A DNA stretch of 5,608 nucleotides from an uncultured Bacteroidales bacterium. GTDB taxonomy: Bacteria > Bacteroidota > Bacteroidia > Bacteroidales > WCHB1-69. A program made the translations under genes and the position numbers. The notes beneath the pieces were generated by a model that saw only the letters and a list, made by a program, of their open reading frames with translations, searched no databases and was not told where the DNA came from. Location of the stretch: the NCBI GenBank assembly GCA_946407715.1, contig CAMJPH010000105.1:1-5608 (forward strand), given 5' to 3'. Shown here in pieces: positions 1 through 5,423 of this stretch (the first letter of the stretch is position 1; every line of letters begins with the position of its first letter).

Positions 1-1000
1 CGAGATCCTTGGGGCTGCCGGGCTTGAACAGGCTTCGGCCGTCGAGGGCGAACTGTGGCGTGGCGCTGACCTCCGAATTGGCGATGACCGGCACCAGCCC
101 GGTAGCGAATGCCTCGATGCACGAGATGGCCTCGCTCTCCATATCGCTGGCATGTACGTACAAGTCACACTGCAACAACAAGTTAATCAGTTTCTGTTGC
201 TCGAGATAGACAAATTGGGGCGGATTTTTCAACTGTTTTCCAAGTTCCACATAACGATCGTACTCGGGACCTTTTCCAGCAAAAATCAGCTGTATTTTGT
301 CGGCATATTTCGAATATTGCACCGAATTGATGATCACGTCCTGCCGTTTCTCTTGCGAAAGACGGCCGATCATGATGATCGGTATTTTACCCTCAAATTC
401 AGGCGCTTTGGCCGGTCTGCCCTGTCGATGGACGAGATGTCCGGTCTCAAGGAAAGCGTCTTGGATGCCGTTGGAGATGACGTGGATTTTGGCGGTGTAA
501 CCTCGTTTCTTGATCTCATCGGCCATGAATTGTGACGGGGCGTGGACGTGGCGGAACTTGTTGTACAGAAATGTACGGAAACTCCGATAAGTACCGTTCT
601 GAATCCAATCCACCTTGCCCAAACCCACCGACGACCAAAGGTTTTGCGGCTGGATGTGAAAAGCGGCGGTTGAGGGCTTCCCTATCTTGTCGGCATAGCG
701 TTTAGCTTCCACCTCGATGGCGAACGGAAGGAAGCAATGTATGATATCAGCCCATTCAACAGCTTCCCGAATGGTCTTTTTTTCACTATAGGCAAAGTTG
801 AAGTTGTGTTTGTCCATCAACGGCTGGAATATGGGCATCTTGTAGGTGGGCAAGGCAAAACGGTCTTCGCCCGGCTCTCCGGAAGTGAGGATTTTCACTT
901 CGTGCCCGCGTCGGCGCAATTCGGCGGCAAAACGCTGCGCCGAGATGCTGGTACCGTTGTTGTTGGTGTCGTAAGTGTCTATGACAAAAAGAATTCTCAT
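1..1000 (-). CDS. GT4-family glycosyltransferase (partial, C-terminus outside window)
   Basis: This is a GT-B fold, retaining-type glycosyltransferase that would transfer a sugar from a nucleotide-sugar donor to an envelope glycan or lipid; the substrate cannot be read from the sequence. The frame is open from the ATG at 998-1000 to the left edge, giving 333 residues. The N-terminus MRILFVIDTYDTNNNGTSIS is a typical GT-B first strand and glycine loop. Later motifs are FHIQPQN (114-120), VISNGI (174-179), the donor-phosphate motif GRLSQEKRQD (212-221), AGKGP (241-245) and an E-x7-E motif (E288 and E296) inside ESEAISCIEAFATG. Family members are usually about 370-380 residues, so roughly 40-50 are missing beyond the edge. 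There is no signal peptide, so a cytoplasmic or membrane-face enzyme is likely. It is transcribed away from the AraC gene and has a good Bacteroidales promoter about 30 bases upstream. Family assignment is firm; the acceptor is unknown. Confidence 0.93.
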   Translation of the reverse strand, partial: MRILFVIDTYDTNNNGTSISAQRFAAELRRRGHEVKILTSGEPGEDRFALPTYKMPIFQPLMDKHNFNFAYSEKKTIREAVEWADIIHCFLPFAIEVEAKRYADKIGKPSTAAFHIQPQNLWSSVGLGKVDWIQNGTYRSFRTFLYNKFRHVHAPSQFMADEIKKRGYTAKIHVISNGIQDAFLETGHLVHRQGRPAKAPEFEGKIPIIMIGRLSQEKRQDVIINSVQYSKYADKIQLIFAGKGPEYDRYVELGKQLKNPPQFVYLEQQKLINLLLQCDLYVHASDMESEAISCIEAFATGLVPVIANSEVSATPQFALDGRSLFKPGSPKDL

Positions 1001-1029
1001 AACGGATGGAATTAGTGAAAACAATTTTG

Positions 1030-1061
1030 CAAAAATACATCCGTAATGCGGTATGGCAATG
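1030..1061 (-). promoter_or_regulatory. Bacteroidales-type promoter for the glycosyltransferase
   Basis: Reading the minus strand, TATTTTTG (complement of 1030-1037) matches the Bacteroides -7 consensus TAnnTTTG exactly. ATTG (complement of 1058-1061) matches three of four bases of the -33 box TTTG, with 20 bases between the boxes, which is the usual spacing. Transcription would start near 1025 and give a leader of about 25 bases before the ATG at 1000. Confidence 0.6.
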
Positions 1062-1115
1062 TCCTCATGACAACAAAATGTGTTCTATTTTATATATTTC
1101 AATTTGAAAAAAATG

Positions 1116-1123
1116 TATTTTTG
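1116..1123 (+). promoter_or_regulatory. Possible -7 box for the AraC-family gene
   Basis: TATTTTTG matches TAnnTTTG on the plus strand, about 80 bases ahead of the chosen ATG at 1205. No TTTG-like -33 box lies at 19-21 bases upstream (the stretch there is TA-rich). The promoter is therefore either weak, activator-dependent or a chance match in AT-rich DNA. Confidence 0.35.
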
Positions 1124-1150
1124 CCAATTCTTAGTGGATTCAGCAACGAT

Positions 1151-1182
1151 TTAATTGTTCTGATTTTAATATTAATTGTTCT
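1151..1182 (+). repeat. 11-bp direct repeat at 21-bp spacing, candidate AraC operator
   Basis: TTAATTGTTCT occurs at 1151-1161 and again, identically, at 1172-1182. The start-to-start distance is 21 bp, two helical turns. AraC-family regulators have two HTH motifs per monomer and often bind direct repeats at about this spacing. The repeat lies between the possible -7 box (1116-1123) and the ATG (1205) of an AraC-family gene. Binding there would be expected to repress that gene, so autoregulation is the simplest inference. Confidence 0.45.
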
Positions 1183-1204
1183 AAAACATAAAACCATAGA
1201 TGTT

Positions 1205-2092
1205 ATGAATGTTGAAAAGAAGAGAAACGGCGATTTGCCTGTTATGTATGATTCGGAAAAAATCATAACGCGAACCTCGTGGCACAACAACGAGATTCAG
1301 GTGGCTGAAATAGGGAATTACATGAGTGAGGAAACGCCTGAGTACTTTCGCATTAATCATTATGCGATCCTTTTCATCACGCAAGGCACGCTCAGTGGAA
1401 TATTCAACCAGATTGGCATCGAAATGAAAGCGCCGGCTGCAGCATTTATCTTCAATGACCACGTGCTGCATTATATCAGCAGCAGCCCGGACTTGAAGAT
1501 TCGGCTGCTCTCCTTTTCGCCTGTCATTGCGGAGAAACTGATGCTTTCATTGCCATACGACAAATTGCATTACGCATACGTCCGCCCCGCCTCTCAGATT
1601 GATGCTCCCAATATGCAGACGATAATGCTCTATCTTGACCTCGTAGAGGAACTGATGCGGAAGGAAACCCCGAATCGGCAGACGACTATCCTGCACCTTA
1701 TCCGATCACTCGTCTCTTTTCTTTACGGATTTTTCACCGACAATCTTGCGTCGCAGAAACCGCTTTCCCGTGCTGAGGAATTGACGGGACGATTTCTGTC
1801 TTTGGTGGATCAATGCTGCCACGAGCATCATGACATCAAATGGTATGCCGACGAACTGCACCTGACGCCCACGTATGTGGCCAATGTGGTGAAACAGGTG
1901 ACGGGCAGTACCGCCGGCGACTGCATCAGCGAAATCCTGATTCGGAAAGCGAAATCGCTGTTGCAGACCTCCACGCTTTCTGTCCAAGAGATTTCCGACC
2001 GCCTCGGCTTCCAGAACCAGAGCCATTTCGGCACCTTCTTCCGCCGCGCGGTCGGCGTGAGCCCGAAGGCATTCAGGACAGGGGGAGAATAA
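1205..2092 (+). CDS. AraC-family transcriptional regulator
   Basis: This is a DNA-binding regulator of 295 residues from the ATG at 1205, a usual length for the family. The N-terminal half (about residues 45-110) resembles the cupin-like sensing domain of AraC proteins, with YAILFITQGTLSG at 53-65 and a following AFIFNDHVLH strand. The C-terminal AraC domain carries two helix-turn-helix units: the first around 211-234 (IKWYADELHLTPTYVANVVK) and the second around 259-291, containing the hallmark EISDRLGFQNQSHF and GVSPKAFR. The frame stays open upstream to an ATG at 1046, but that extension is AT-rich, gives an unusual hydrophobic N-terminus and covers promoter-like DNA, so I reject it. An ATG at 1244 is another possible start. 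The gene is divergent from the glycosyltransferase, and the 11-bp direct repeat just upstream suggests self-control. The inducer and other targets are unknown. Confidence 0.92.
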   Translation: MNVEKKRNGDLPVMYDSEKIITRTSWHNNEIQVAEIGNYMSEETPEYFRINHYAILFITQGTLSGIFNQIGIEMKAPAAAFIFNDHVLHYISSSPDLKIRLLSFSPVIAEKLMLSLPYDKLHYAYVRPASQIDAPNMQTIMLYLDLVEELMRKETPNRQTTILHLIRSLVSFLYGFFTDNLASQKPLSRAEELTGRFLSLVDQCCHEHHDIKWYADELHLTPTYVANVVKQVTGSTAGDCISEILIRKAKSLLQTSTLSVQEISDRLGFQNQSHFGTFFRRAVGVSPKAFRTGGE

Positions 2093-2124
2093 AACGCAAC
2101 GAAGGCGTTTCCCCGCTTGCGTTT
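2092..2124. terminator. Stem-loop at the end of the AraC gene, possible terminator
   Basis: AAACGCAA (2092-2099) and TTGCGTTT (2117-2124) form a perfect 8-bp inverted repeat around a 17-base loop. The stem begins at the stop codon of the AraC gene. There is only a short T run after it, so termination strength is uncertain. Its position between convergent genes fits a terminator. Confidence 0.4.
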
Positions 2125-2203
2125 AGAAAGAGTTTTAGGTAGAGTTTCTGTTCACTTCAAGCCTAGCGGGTTCTTCATGGCTCATTCTCGAAATGGCCCA
2201 CGG

Positions 2204-2254
2204 AGTCAAGTTTTGACTTTCGCATACACTTCGCTTGGCTTCCCACGGCGAAAG
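2204..2254. repeat. Nested small dyads in the convergent gap
   Basis: AGTCAA-GTT-TTGACT (2204-2218) is a 6-bp stem with a 3-base loop followed by TT. CTTTCGC (2217-2223) pairs with GCGAAAG (2248-2254) across 24 bases. Both lie just past the stop codon of the minus-strand phosphatase gene, so they could act at its transcript end. The rest of the 169-base gap 2093-2261 shows no coding signal. Confidence 0.25.
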
Positions 2255-2261
2255 AAAATGT

Positions 2262-2972
2262 TCAGTACTCGCTGATGGCGACTTCGATGAGATGACGATG
2301 CGCCATATAAGCTTTGAAAACGGTGCGGGCTATTTCTATGCTTCCGGTCATCAGGAATATCCCGATGCTTTTGCCAAGAGCGGGGAGAAAGGCGTTGCGG
2401 TTGGTGCGCAGGTAGTCTTTGATGATGTCACGGTCGCTGACACCGAACTTGCGTAACAGTGCCATACTGACGACGCCTGTGCGGTCTTTGCCAGCGGTGC
2501 AATGGAAGAGGATGCAGCGACCGTCGCGCATGTTTTCCAACAGCAGAGCGACAATCGTGTCGAGCTGTTGACGACTCCATGGATCAGTGACCATGCGGCG
2601 GTAGAGCTCCTCGAAATTGGGGACCATCGCTTTCAGACGTTCAGGATGACGACGCAAGCTGCGGATGATGGTCATCGGATCGGAGCCCGTTTCGTGGGTG
2701 ATACCTATGGCGGTCCCTTTGAACAGCGGCAGACTGATGTACTCCACCCCATCGGGCAATGGGTCTGGGAATTCGGCGGCCTCCACCTCAGTGCGCAAGT
2801 CGATCACGCAGCGGATATTGTAAGTCCGGCACAGCCGGGCGCACTGCTTTCTGGTAAGCACCGACAGTTTTCCGCTGCGCAGGAACAGTCCGTGCGGGAT
2901 GCAACTCCCTTCAGCAGTGGCGATTCCGCCCAAATCGCGCAAATTGAGCCTATATTTGACAAACATCCTCAT
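2262..2972 (-). CDS. Tyrosine-phosphatase-like protein (HCxAGKDRT family)
   Basis: This is a cysteine-based phosphatase of the bacterial tyrosine/lipid phosphatase family (Y_phosphatase3 type, related to MptpB and LipA). From the ATG at 2972 it has 236 residues. NLRDLGG lies near the N-terminus (10-16), followed by the VIDLRTEVEA strand (about 56-65) and the catalytic P-loop HCTAGKDRTG at 157-166. The Cys is the nucleophile and the Arg binds phosphate. The Lys before the Asp is typical of the MptpB/LipA group, some of which also act on phosphoinositides. There is no signal peptide, so it should be cytoplasmic. The natural substrate is unknown. A TTG at 2984 and an ATG at 2966 are alternative starts; I prefer 2972 because it keeps the conserved N-terminus with an ATG. 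The gene starts 23 bases after the cat-like gene ends, so co-transcription is likely. CATTTTTG (complement of 2982-2989) is one base from a -7 box and could also give it a short-leader transcript. Confidence 0.9.
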   Translation of the reverse strand: MRMFVKYRLNLRDLGGIATAEGSCIPHGLFLRSGKLSVLTRKQCARLCRTYNIRCVIDLRTEVEAAEFPDPLPDGVEYISLPLFKGTAIGITHETGSDPMTIIRSLRRHPERLKAMVPNFEELYRRMVTDPWSRQQLDTIVALLLENMRDGRCILFHCTAGKDRTGVVSMALLRKFGVSDRDIIKDYLRTNRNAFLPALGKSIGIFLMTGSIEIARTVFKAYMAHRHLIEVAISEY

Positions 2973-2995
2973 AATGCAGTGCAAAAATGCGATAT

Positions 2996-3625
2996 TTATC
3001 CTATCGTGAGTCCATTGATGGTTTCCTGCAGCCCGTTGAGGAAGCGCGCCGCCTCGAAACCGTCCATTTGGGCGTGGTGGAACTGGAACGATATGGGCAA
3101 CGTCGTTTTGAAGAGCCCTCGGCGGTATTTACCCCAAGCCAGGAAAGGATTGGTGAACAGTTCGGAATAGACACTCGCCACGCCGTCAATCTCGCATTCC
3201 ACCAACGTTGAAGTGTCAACGGCCATGTATTCGTCGCCGAGAAGATGATCTTCGTTCGTGTCGTGCACCTGACGGGTCAGCCGCAGATAGTCGTCGTTGA
3301 ACTGATGAATATCCTCCGAGAAGGGAATATCGCAGAGGTGGACAGGACCGTTCGCTGTCTTCACAACGGTGTTGACCGCCAGACGATCGCACAGCCACAG
3401 ATGTCCACCAGCAGGCAGCGTATAGAACTCCTTGATAGGGCTTGCCGCATGTCCGATGCACCAGCACATCAGCATGTTGGTCTTCATCCCGTTCCGTTTG
3501 GCGCCCTTGATCAATCGGGTGATATCGAAGGTTTTGAAAATCGTCACCTTCGGCATCCCGGCCGTTTTCCACAGCTCGAAAGCAAATCCGCGCGGCGAGT
3601 CTTTAGGATTGATTTCTTGTTTCAT
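2996..3625 (-). CDS. CatA-like O-acetyltransferase
   Basis: This is a homologue of type A chloramphenicol acetyltransferases, which move acetyl from acetyl-CoA to a hydroxyl group. It has 209 residues, close to the usual 210-220, so it looks complete. The active-site segment FHHAQMDG (182-189) holds the catalytic His184 and the structural Asp188. It is preceded by NPFLAWGKYRRG (159-170), which matches the family's FxxGKY strand, and followed by LNGLQ. The segment that in true CATs carries the transition-state Ser before PWxxF reads about STLVECEIDGVASVY (138-152) here, without PW. Drug resistance should therefore not be assumed; many Bacteroidales carry such CatA-like proteins with unknown acceptors. 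It is cytoplasmic and probably trimeric by family precedent. The phosphatase gene follows 23 bases downstream. I find no convincing promoter in the 90 bases ahead of the ATG. A decayed second cat-like 3' end lies upstream. Confidence 0.88.
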   Translation of the reverse strand: MKQEINPKDSPRGFAFELWKTAGMPKVTIFKTFDITRLIKGAKRNGMKTNMLMCWCIGHAASPIKEFYTLPAGGHLWLCDRLAVNTVVKTANGPVHLCDIPFSEDIHQFNDDYLRLTRQVHDTNEDHLLGDEYMAVDTSTLVECEIDGVASVYSELFTNPFLAWGKYRRGLFKTTLPISFQFHHAQMDGFEAARFLNGLQETINGLTIG

Positions 3626-3717
3626 ATCGTATCGTTTGCAAAATCCTTATTATTCATTGCCTATTTGCATACAACCATCACTGAAAATCTACCTTGTCAG
3701 ACAGCTAAGTGAGGTAT

Positions 3718-3810
3718 TTATCGTATTTTGAATCCGTTGATGGTTCCCTGCAGCCCGTTGAGTTGGCGTTGTTCGGTGATTCGTTCAATCACTGCATCGT
3801 GAAAGCGTAT
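3718..3810 (-). pseudogene. Remnant of the 3' end of a second cat-like gene
   Basis: DNA at 3715-3762 matches 2993-3040, the end of the intact cat-like gene, at 42 of 48 positions without gaps. In frame it reads LNGLQGTINGFKIR-stop, against LNGLQETINGLTIG-stop in the intact protein. Further upstream the same frame reads FHDAVIER exactly 14 residues before LNGLQ, the same spacing as FHHAQMDG in the intact protein. This is a degenerate active-site motif with the catalytic His replaced by Asp and the DG replaced by ER. Over 28 residues 14 are identical. The frame has no start codon and hits a stop at 3838-3840. The remnant overlaps the last codons of the metallopeptidase gene in a different frame. 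I infer a former tandem cat-like pair whose upstream copy was mostly lost. The alternative, chance similarity, is unlikely for the last 48 bases but possible for the FHDAVIER part. Confidence 0.7.
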
Positions 3811-4565
3811 CTCTTTTCTTTTAATGCCTGCCGGATTTCATCATCCAATTGATCTTCATCATATTTTGTTGACCAATAATCGCGTTCACTGACTTTTTTG
3901 AAATTGAGAAGGTAGTCGGTTCGTAGTCGTGACACGAAATAGAAGTATTCCGGTTTTATCTCATTGGTTGTTACAAAATCATAACTGTCTTCGCCAGAGA
4001 AAATGCGCAATCCTTTGTCTGTCGGGAACGAGGACGAAGCGGAATGGTATTCGCAAAACCCTTCGATTTTCCAATTCTCGGTACGCATTTTGATAAAAAA
4101 ACGAACGGCACCAAGTTTTTCCCTTTCATAATGATGAAGTGCTTCGTGCAACAAAACCGAGGAAAGACTGCGTGGCAAAAGTTCCGGTTTTCGTGGTTCT
4201 ATAGAATTTTTCGTCCAGTCGCACGGACGAATCAAAGTTGCCTTCAGGCCGGTTCGCGACAAAGCAAGAGGTTTGCCAATCGCTATTGCCTTTGTTCGAA
4301 AGCCGGTCATCGTCTGGCAAAAGTAGAAAGAAATTTTTGGAGAATACTCGCTGTCAACCTCCAACAACTGCGCTCGAAGCGTTTCTGCCATTTGCTTGGC
4401 CTCCTCTTTATGCCCAACGCCATCGGCATATATGGTAATGCCGTTTTGGGAATAGTTTTTTTTCAGTCCTATGCCACACGCCAAGCGATAGGCAGGAGCC
4501 AAAAGTAATAAGACGGCCAAAATCTCAAGCGCTGTGATGATAATTCTTTTCCGATTCTTTCTCAT
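3789..4565 (-). CDS. Putative membrane-anchored zinc metallopeptidase
   Basis: I do not recognise a named family, but the protein has the marks of a zincin. It has 258 residues from the ATG at 4565. The N-terminus is basic (MRKNRKR) followed by a hydrophobic segment (about 8-27), predicting a single membrane anchor with the rest in the periplasm. The RLAC at 27-30 is not a proper lipobox. HEALH at 140-144 fits HExxH (two zinc ligands and the catalytic Glu), and WKIEGFCEY (165-173) puts Glu168 and Glu172 24 and 28 residues later, as in gluzincin-type peptidases where a Glu is the third ligand. The C-terminal third is charged. The final residues (about KRYAFTMQ) are encoded by DNA that looks like the cat relic in another frame, so the C-terminus may be chimeric. 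Local GC is lower than in the flanking genes. The gene lies 73 bases downstream of the DUF5714 gene with no clear promoter. Substrate unknown. Confidence 0.72.
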   Translation of the reverse strand: MRKNRKRIIITALEILAVLLLLAPAYRLACGIGLKKNYSQNGITIYADGVGHKEEAKQMAETLRAQLLEVDSEYSPKISFYFCQTMTGFRTKAIAIGKPLALSRTGLKATLIRPCDWTKNSIEPRKPELLPRSLSSVLLHEALHHYEREKLGAVRFFIKMRTENWKIEGFCEYHSASSSFPTDKGLRIFSGEDSYDFVTTNEIKPEYFYFVSRLRTDYLLNFKKVSERDYWSTKYDEDQLDDEIRQALKEKRYAFTMQ

Positions 4566-4638
4566 TGCTGTAATGGGACTTCAAATTTTAGATGTTTATA
4601 TAGAATGTAGAACGCGGAGACCTCGACTTGATGCCGAA

Positions 4639-5343
4639 TTAATGGGTTGTCTCCTTCAAGGGCGAAAACGGACATCTCTTGCCGATGCATTGGTTGTTAC
4701 GGGCCGAATAAAGGCAGACAATGTGCGGTTTCTCCATCTCGATGCCGAAATGCTCCTTCACGAACCCGATGGCGGAAAGGATGGAAAGGTAGGAGTCGCG
4801 TTTGCAGCAGCGCGGACCGCCGATGTCGCCGATCGCGTTCAGCGATTTGGCGGTCATCCAGTGCGGCAAGGAGAATAGTTCCTGCGACAAAGGAGTGGCC
4901 TTGGCGATGATGGAGACGAACATGCCCGAGCTGATGCCCGCGCCACAGGCACCCCAGAAACCGCAAGCACCTCCGGGAACCTGCTTGCCACGATTCATCA
5001 TCTCCGCAAGGGCTTTGGGAAGATCAATATCCCCTCCGGCATTCTTGAAGGCCGTCAGCAGCGCGGCGCCCACCATCACGTGGTGTTCCGGACCGTGTAT
5101 ATGGCAGAACGGTAGTTCCATCATCTTGTTAAGGATTTCGACGGGATTTCTTGACGACTCCGCCAGGCAGAGGCCGACGATAGTGTCCATCCCCGCCGTG
5201 TGGCAATCGGAGCAGACGTAATGGCCGTTGACGCAACGGGTCTTGCTGTTCTCCTTTTTGTGGCATATCGCACACTCCATCAGCGTGTCCTGTTCAATAT
5301 ATTCTAGCGGCGCACCGCAAATCAGGCATTCTTCGTGGTTCAT
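4639..5343 (-). CDS. Cys/His-rich DUF5714-type protein
   Basis: This protein has 234 residues from the ATG at 5343. I recognise it with moderate confidence as the DUF5714 family of Bacteroidota, Firmicutes and archaea, which has no established function. It opens with a zinc-ribbon pattern, C6-x2-C9 and C24-x2-C27, then CVNGHYVCSDCH (37-48). Next come CHIHGPEHH (80-88), a glycine/cysteine segment GGACGFWGACGAG (124-136), a Cys pair at 179-180, and a C-terminal set C210, C219 and C224 in the pattern C-x8-C-x4-C. This density of ligands predicts one or more zinc or iron-sulfur sites; an enzymatic or redox role is possible but not shown. The frame extends upstream to 5502, but that would overlap the macrodomain gene and skip the promoter, so MNHEE is the chosen start. 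A perfect -7 box sits 16 bases ahead of it. Confidence 0.87.
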   Translation of the reverse strand: MNHEECLICGAPLEYIEQDTLMECAICHKKENSKTRCVNGHYVCSDCHTAGMDTIVGLCLAESSRNPVEILNKMMELPFCHIHGPEHHVMVGAALLTAFKNAGGDIDLPKALAEMMNRGKQVPGGACGFWGACGAGISSGMFVSIIAKATPLSQELFSLPHWMTAKSLNAIGDIGGPRCCKRDSYLSILSAIGFVKEHFGIEMEKPHIVCLYSARNNQCIGKRCPFSPLKETTH

Positions 5344-5358
5344 AATATGTTTTTTCGG

Positions 5359-5366
5359 CAAAAATA
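5359..5366 (-). promoter_or_regulatory. -7 promoter box of the DUF5714 gene
   Basis: On the minus strand TATTTTTG matches the Bacteroides -7 consensus TAnnTTTG, starting 16 bases upstream of the ATG at 5343. The -33 position at 20 bases reads GCTG, a poor match to TTTG; a TTTG exists but 26 bases away. The box is flanked by a 5-bp dyad (TCGGC at 5355-5359 and GCCGA at 5375-5379). It supports the 5343 start rather than the longer frame. Confidence 0.5.
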
Positions 5367-5423
5367 CAAAAAACGCCGATGTATAACAGCTCCAAAAGTG
5401 GACACGCAAAATGCTATTGGTGA

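Noticed and set aside
152..535. Plus-strand open frame of 127 codons
   Set aside because: It is antisense to the glycosyltransferase, whose frame is fully open and carries all GT4 motifs.
1046..1204. N-terminal extension of the AraC-family gene from the ATG at 1046, with a hydrophobic stretch LIVLILILIVL
   Set aside because: The segment is AT-rich, holds a -7-like box and the 21-bp direct repeat, and is unlike AraC-family N-termini. The hydrophobicity is a by-product of translating T-rich intergenic DNA.
2502..3170. Plus-strand open frame of 222 codons
   Set aside because: It is antisense to two well-supported genes with catalytic motifs and shows no recognisable domain of its own.
3245..3712. 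Plus-strand open frame of 155 codons
   Set aside because: It lies opposite the cat-like gene, and its sequence looks like a complement artefact.
3626..3714. Promoter for the cat-like gene
   Set aside because: TAAGGATTTTG and TAGATTTT on the minus strand are only partial matches and neither has a -33 box at the right spacing, so I did not annotate one.
4044..4508. Plus-strand open frame of 154 codons
   Set aside because: It is antisense to the metallopeptidase gene and has no domain signal; the minus-strand frame has a membrane anchor and HExxH.
4536..4565. Lipoprotein signal in the metallopeptidase
   Set aside because: The only early Cys (residue 30) is preceded by RLA, with Arg at the -3 position, so it does not fit a lipobox. 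A plain membrane anchor is more likely.
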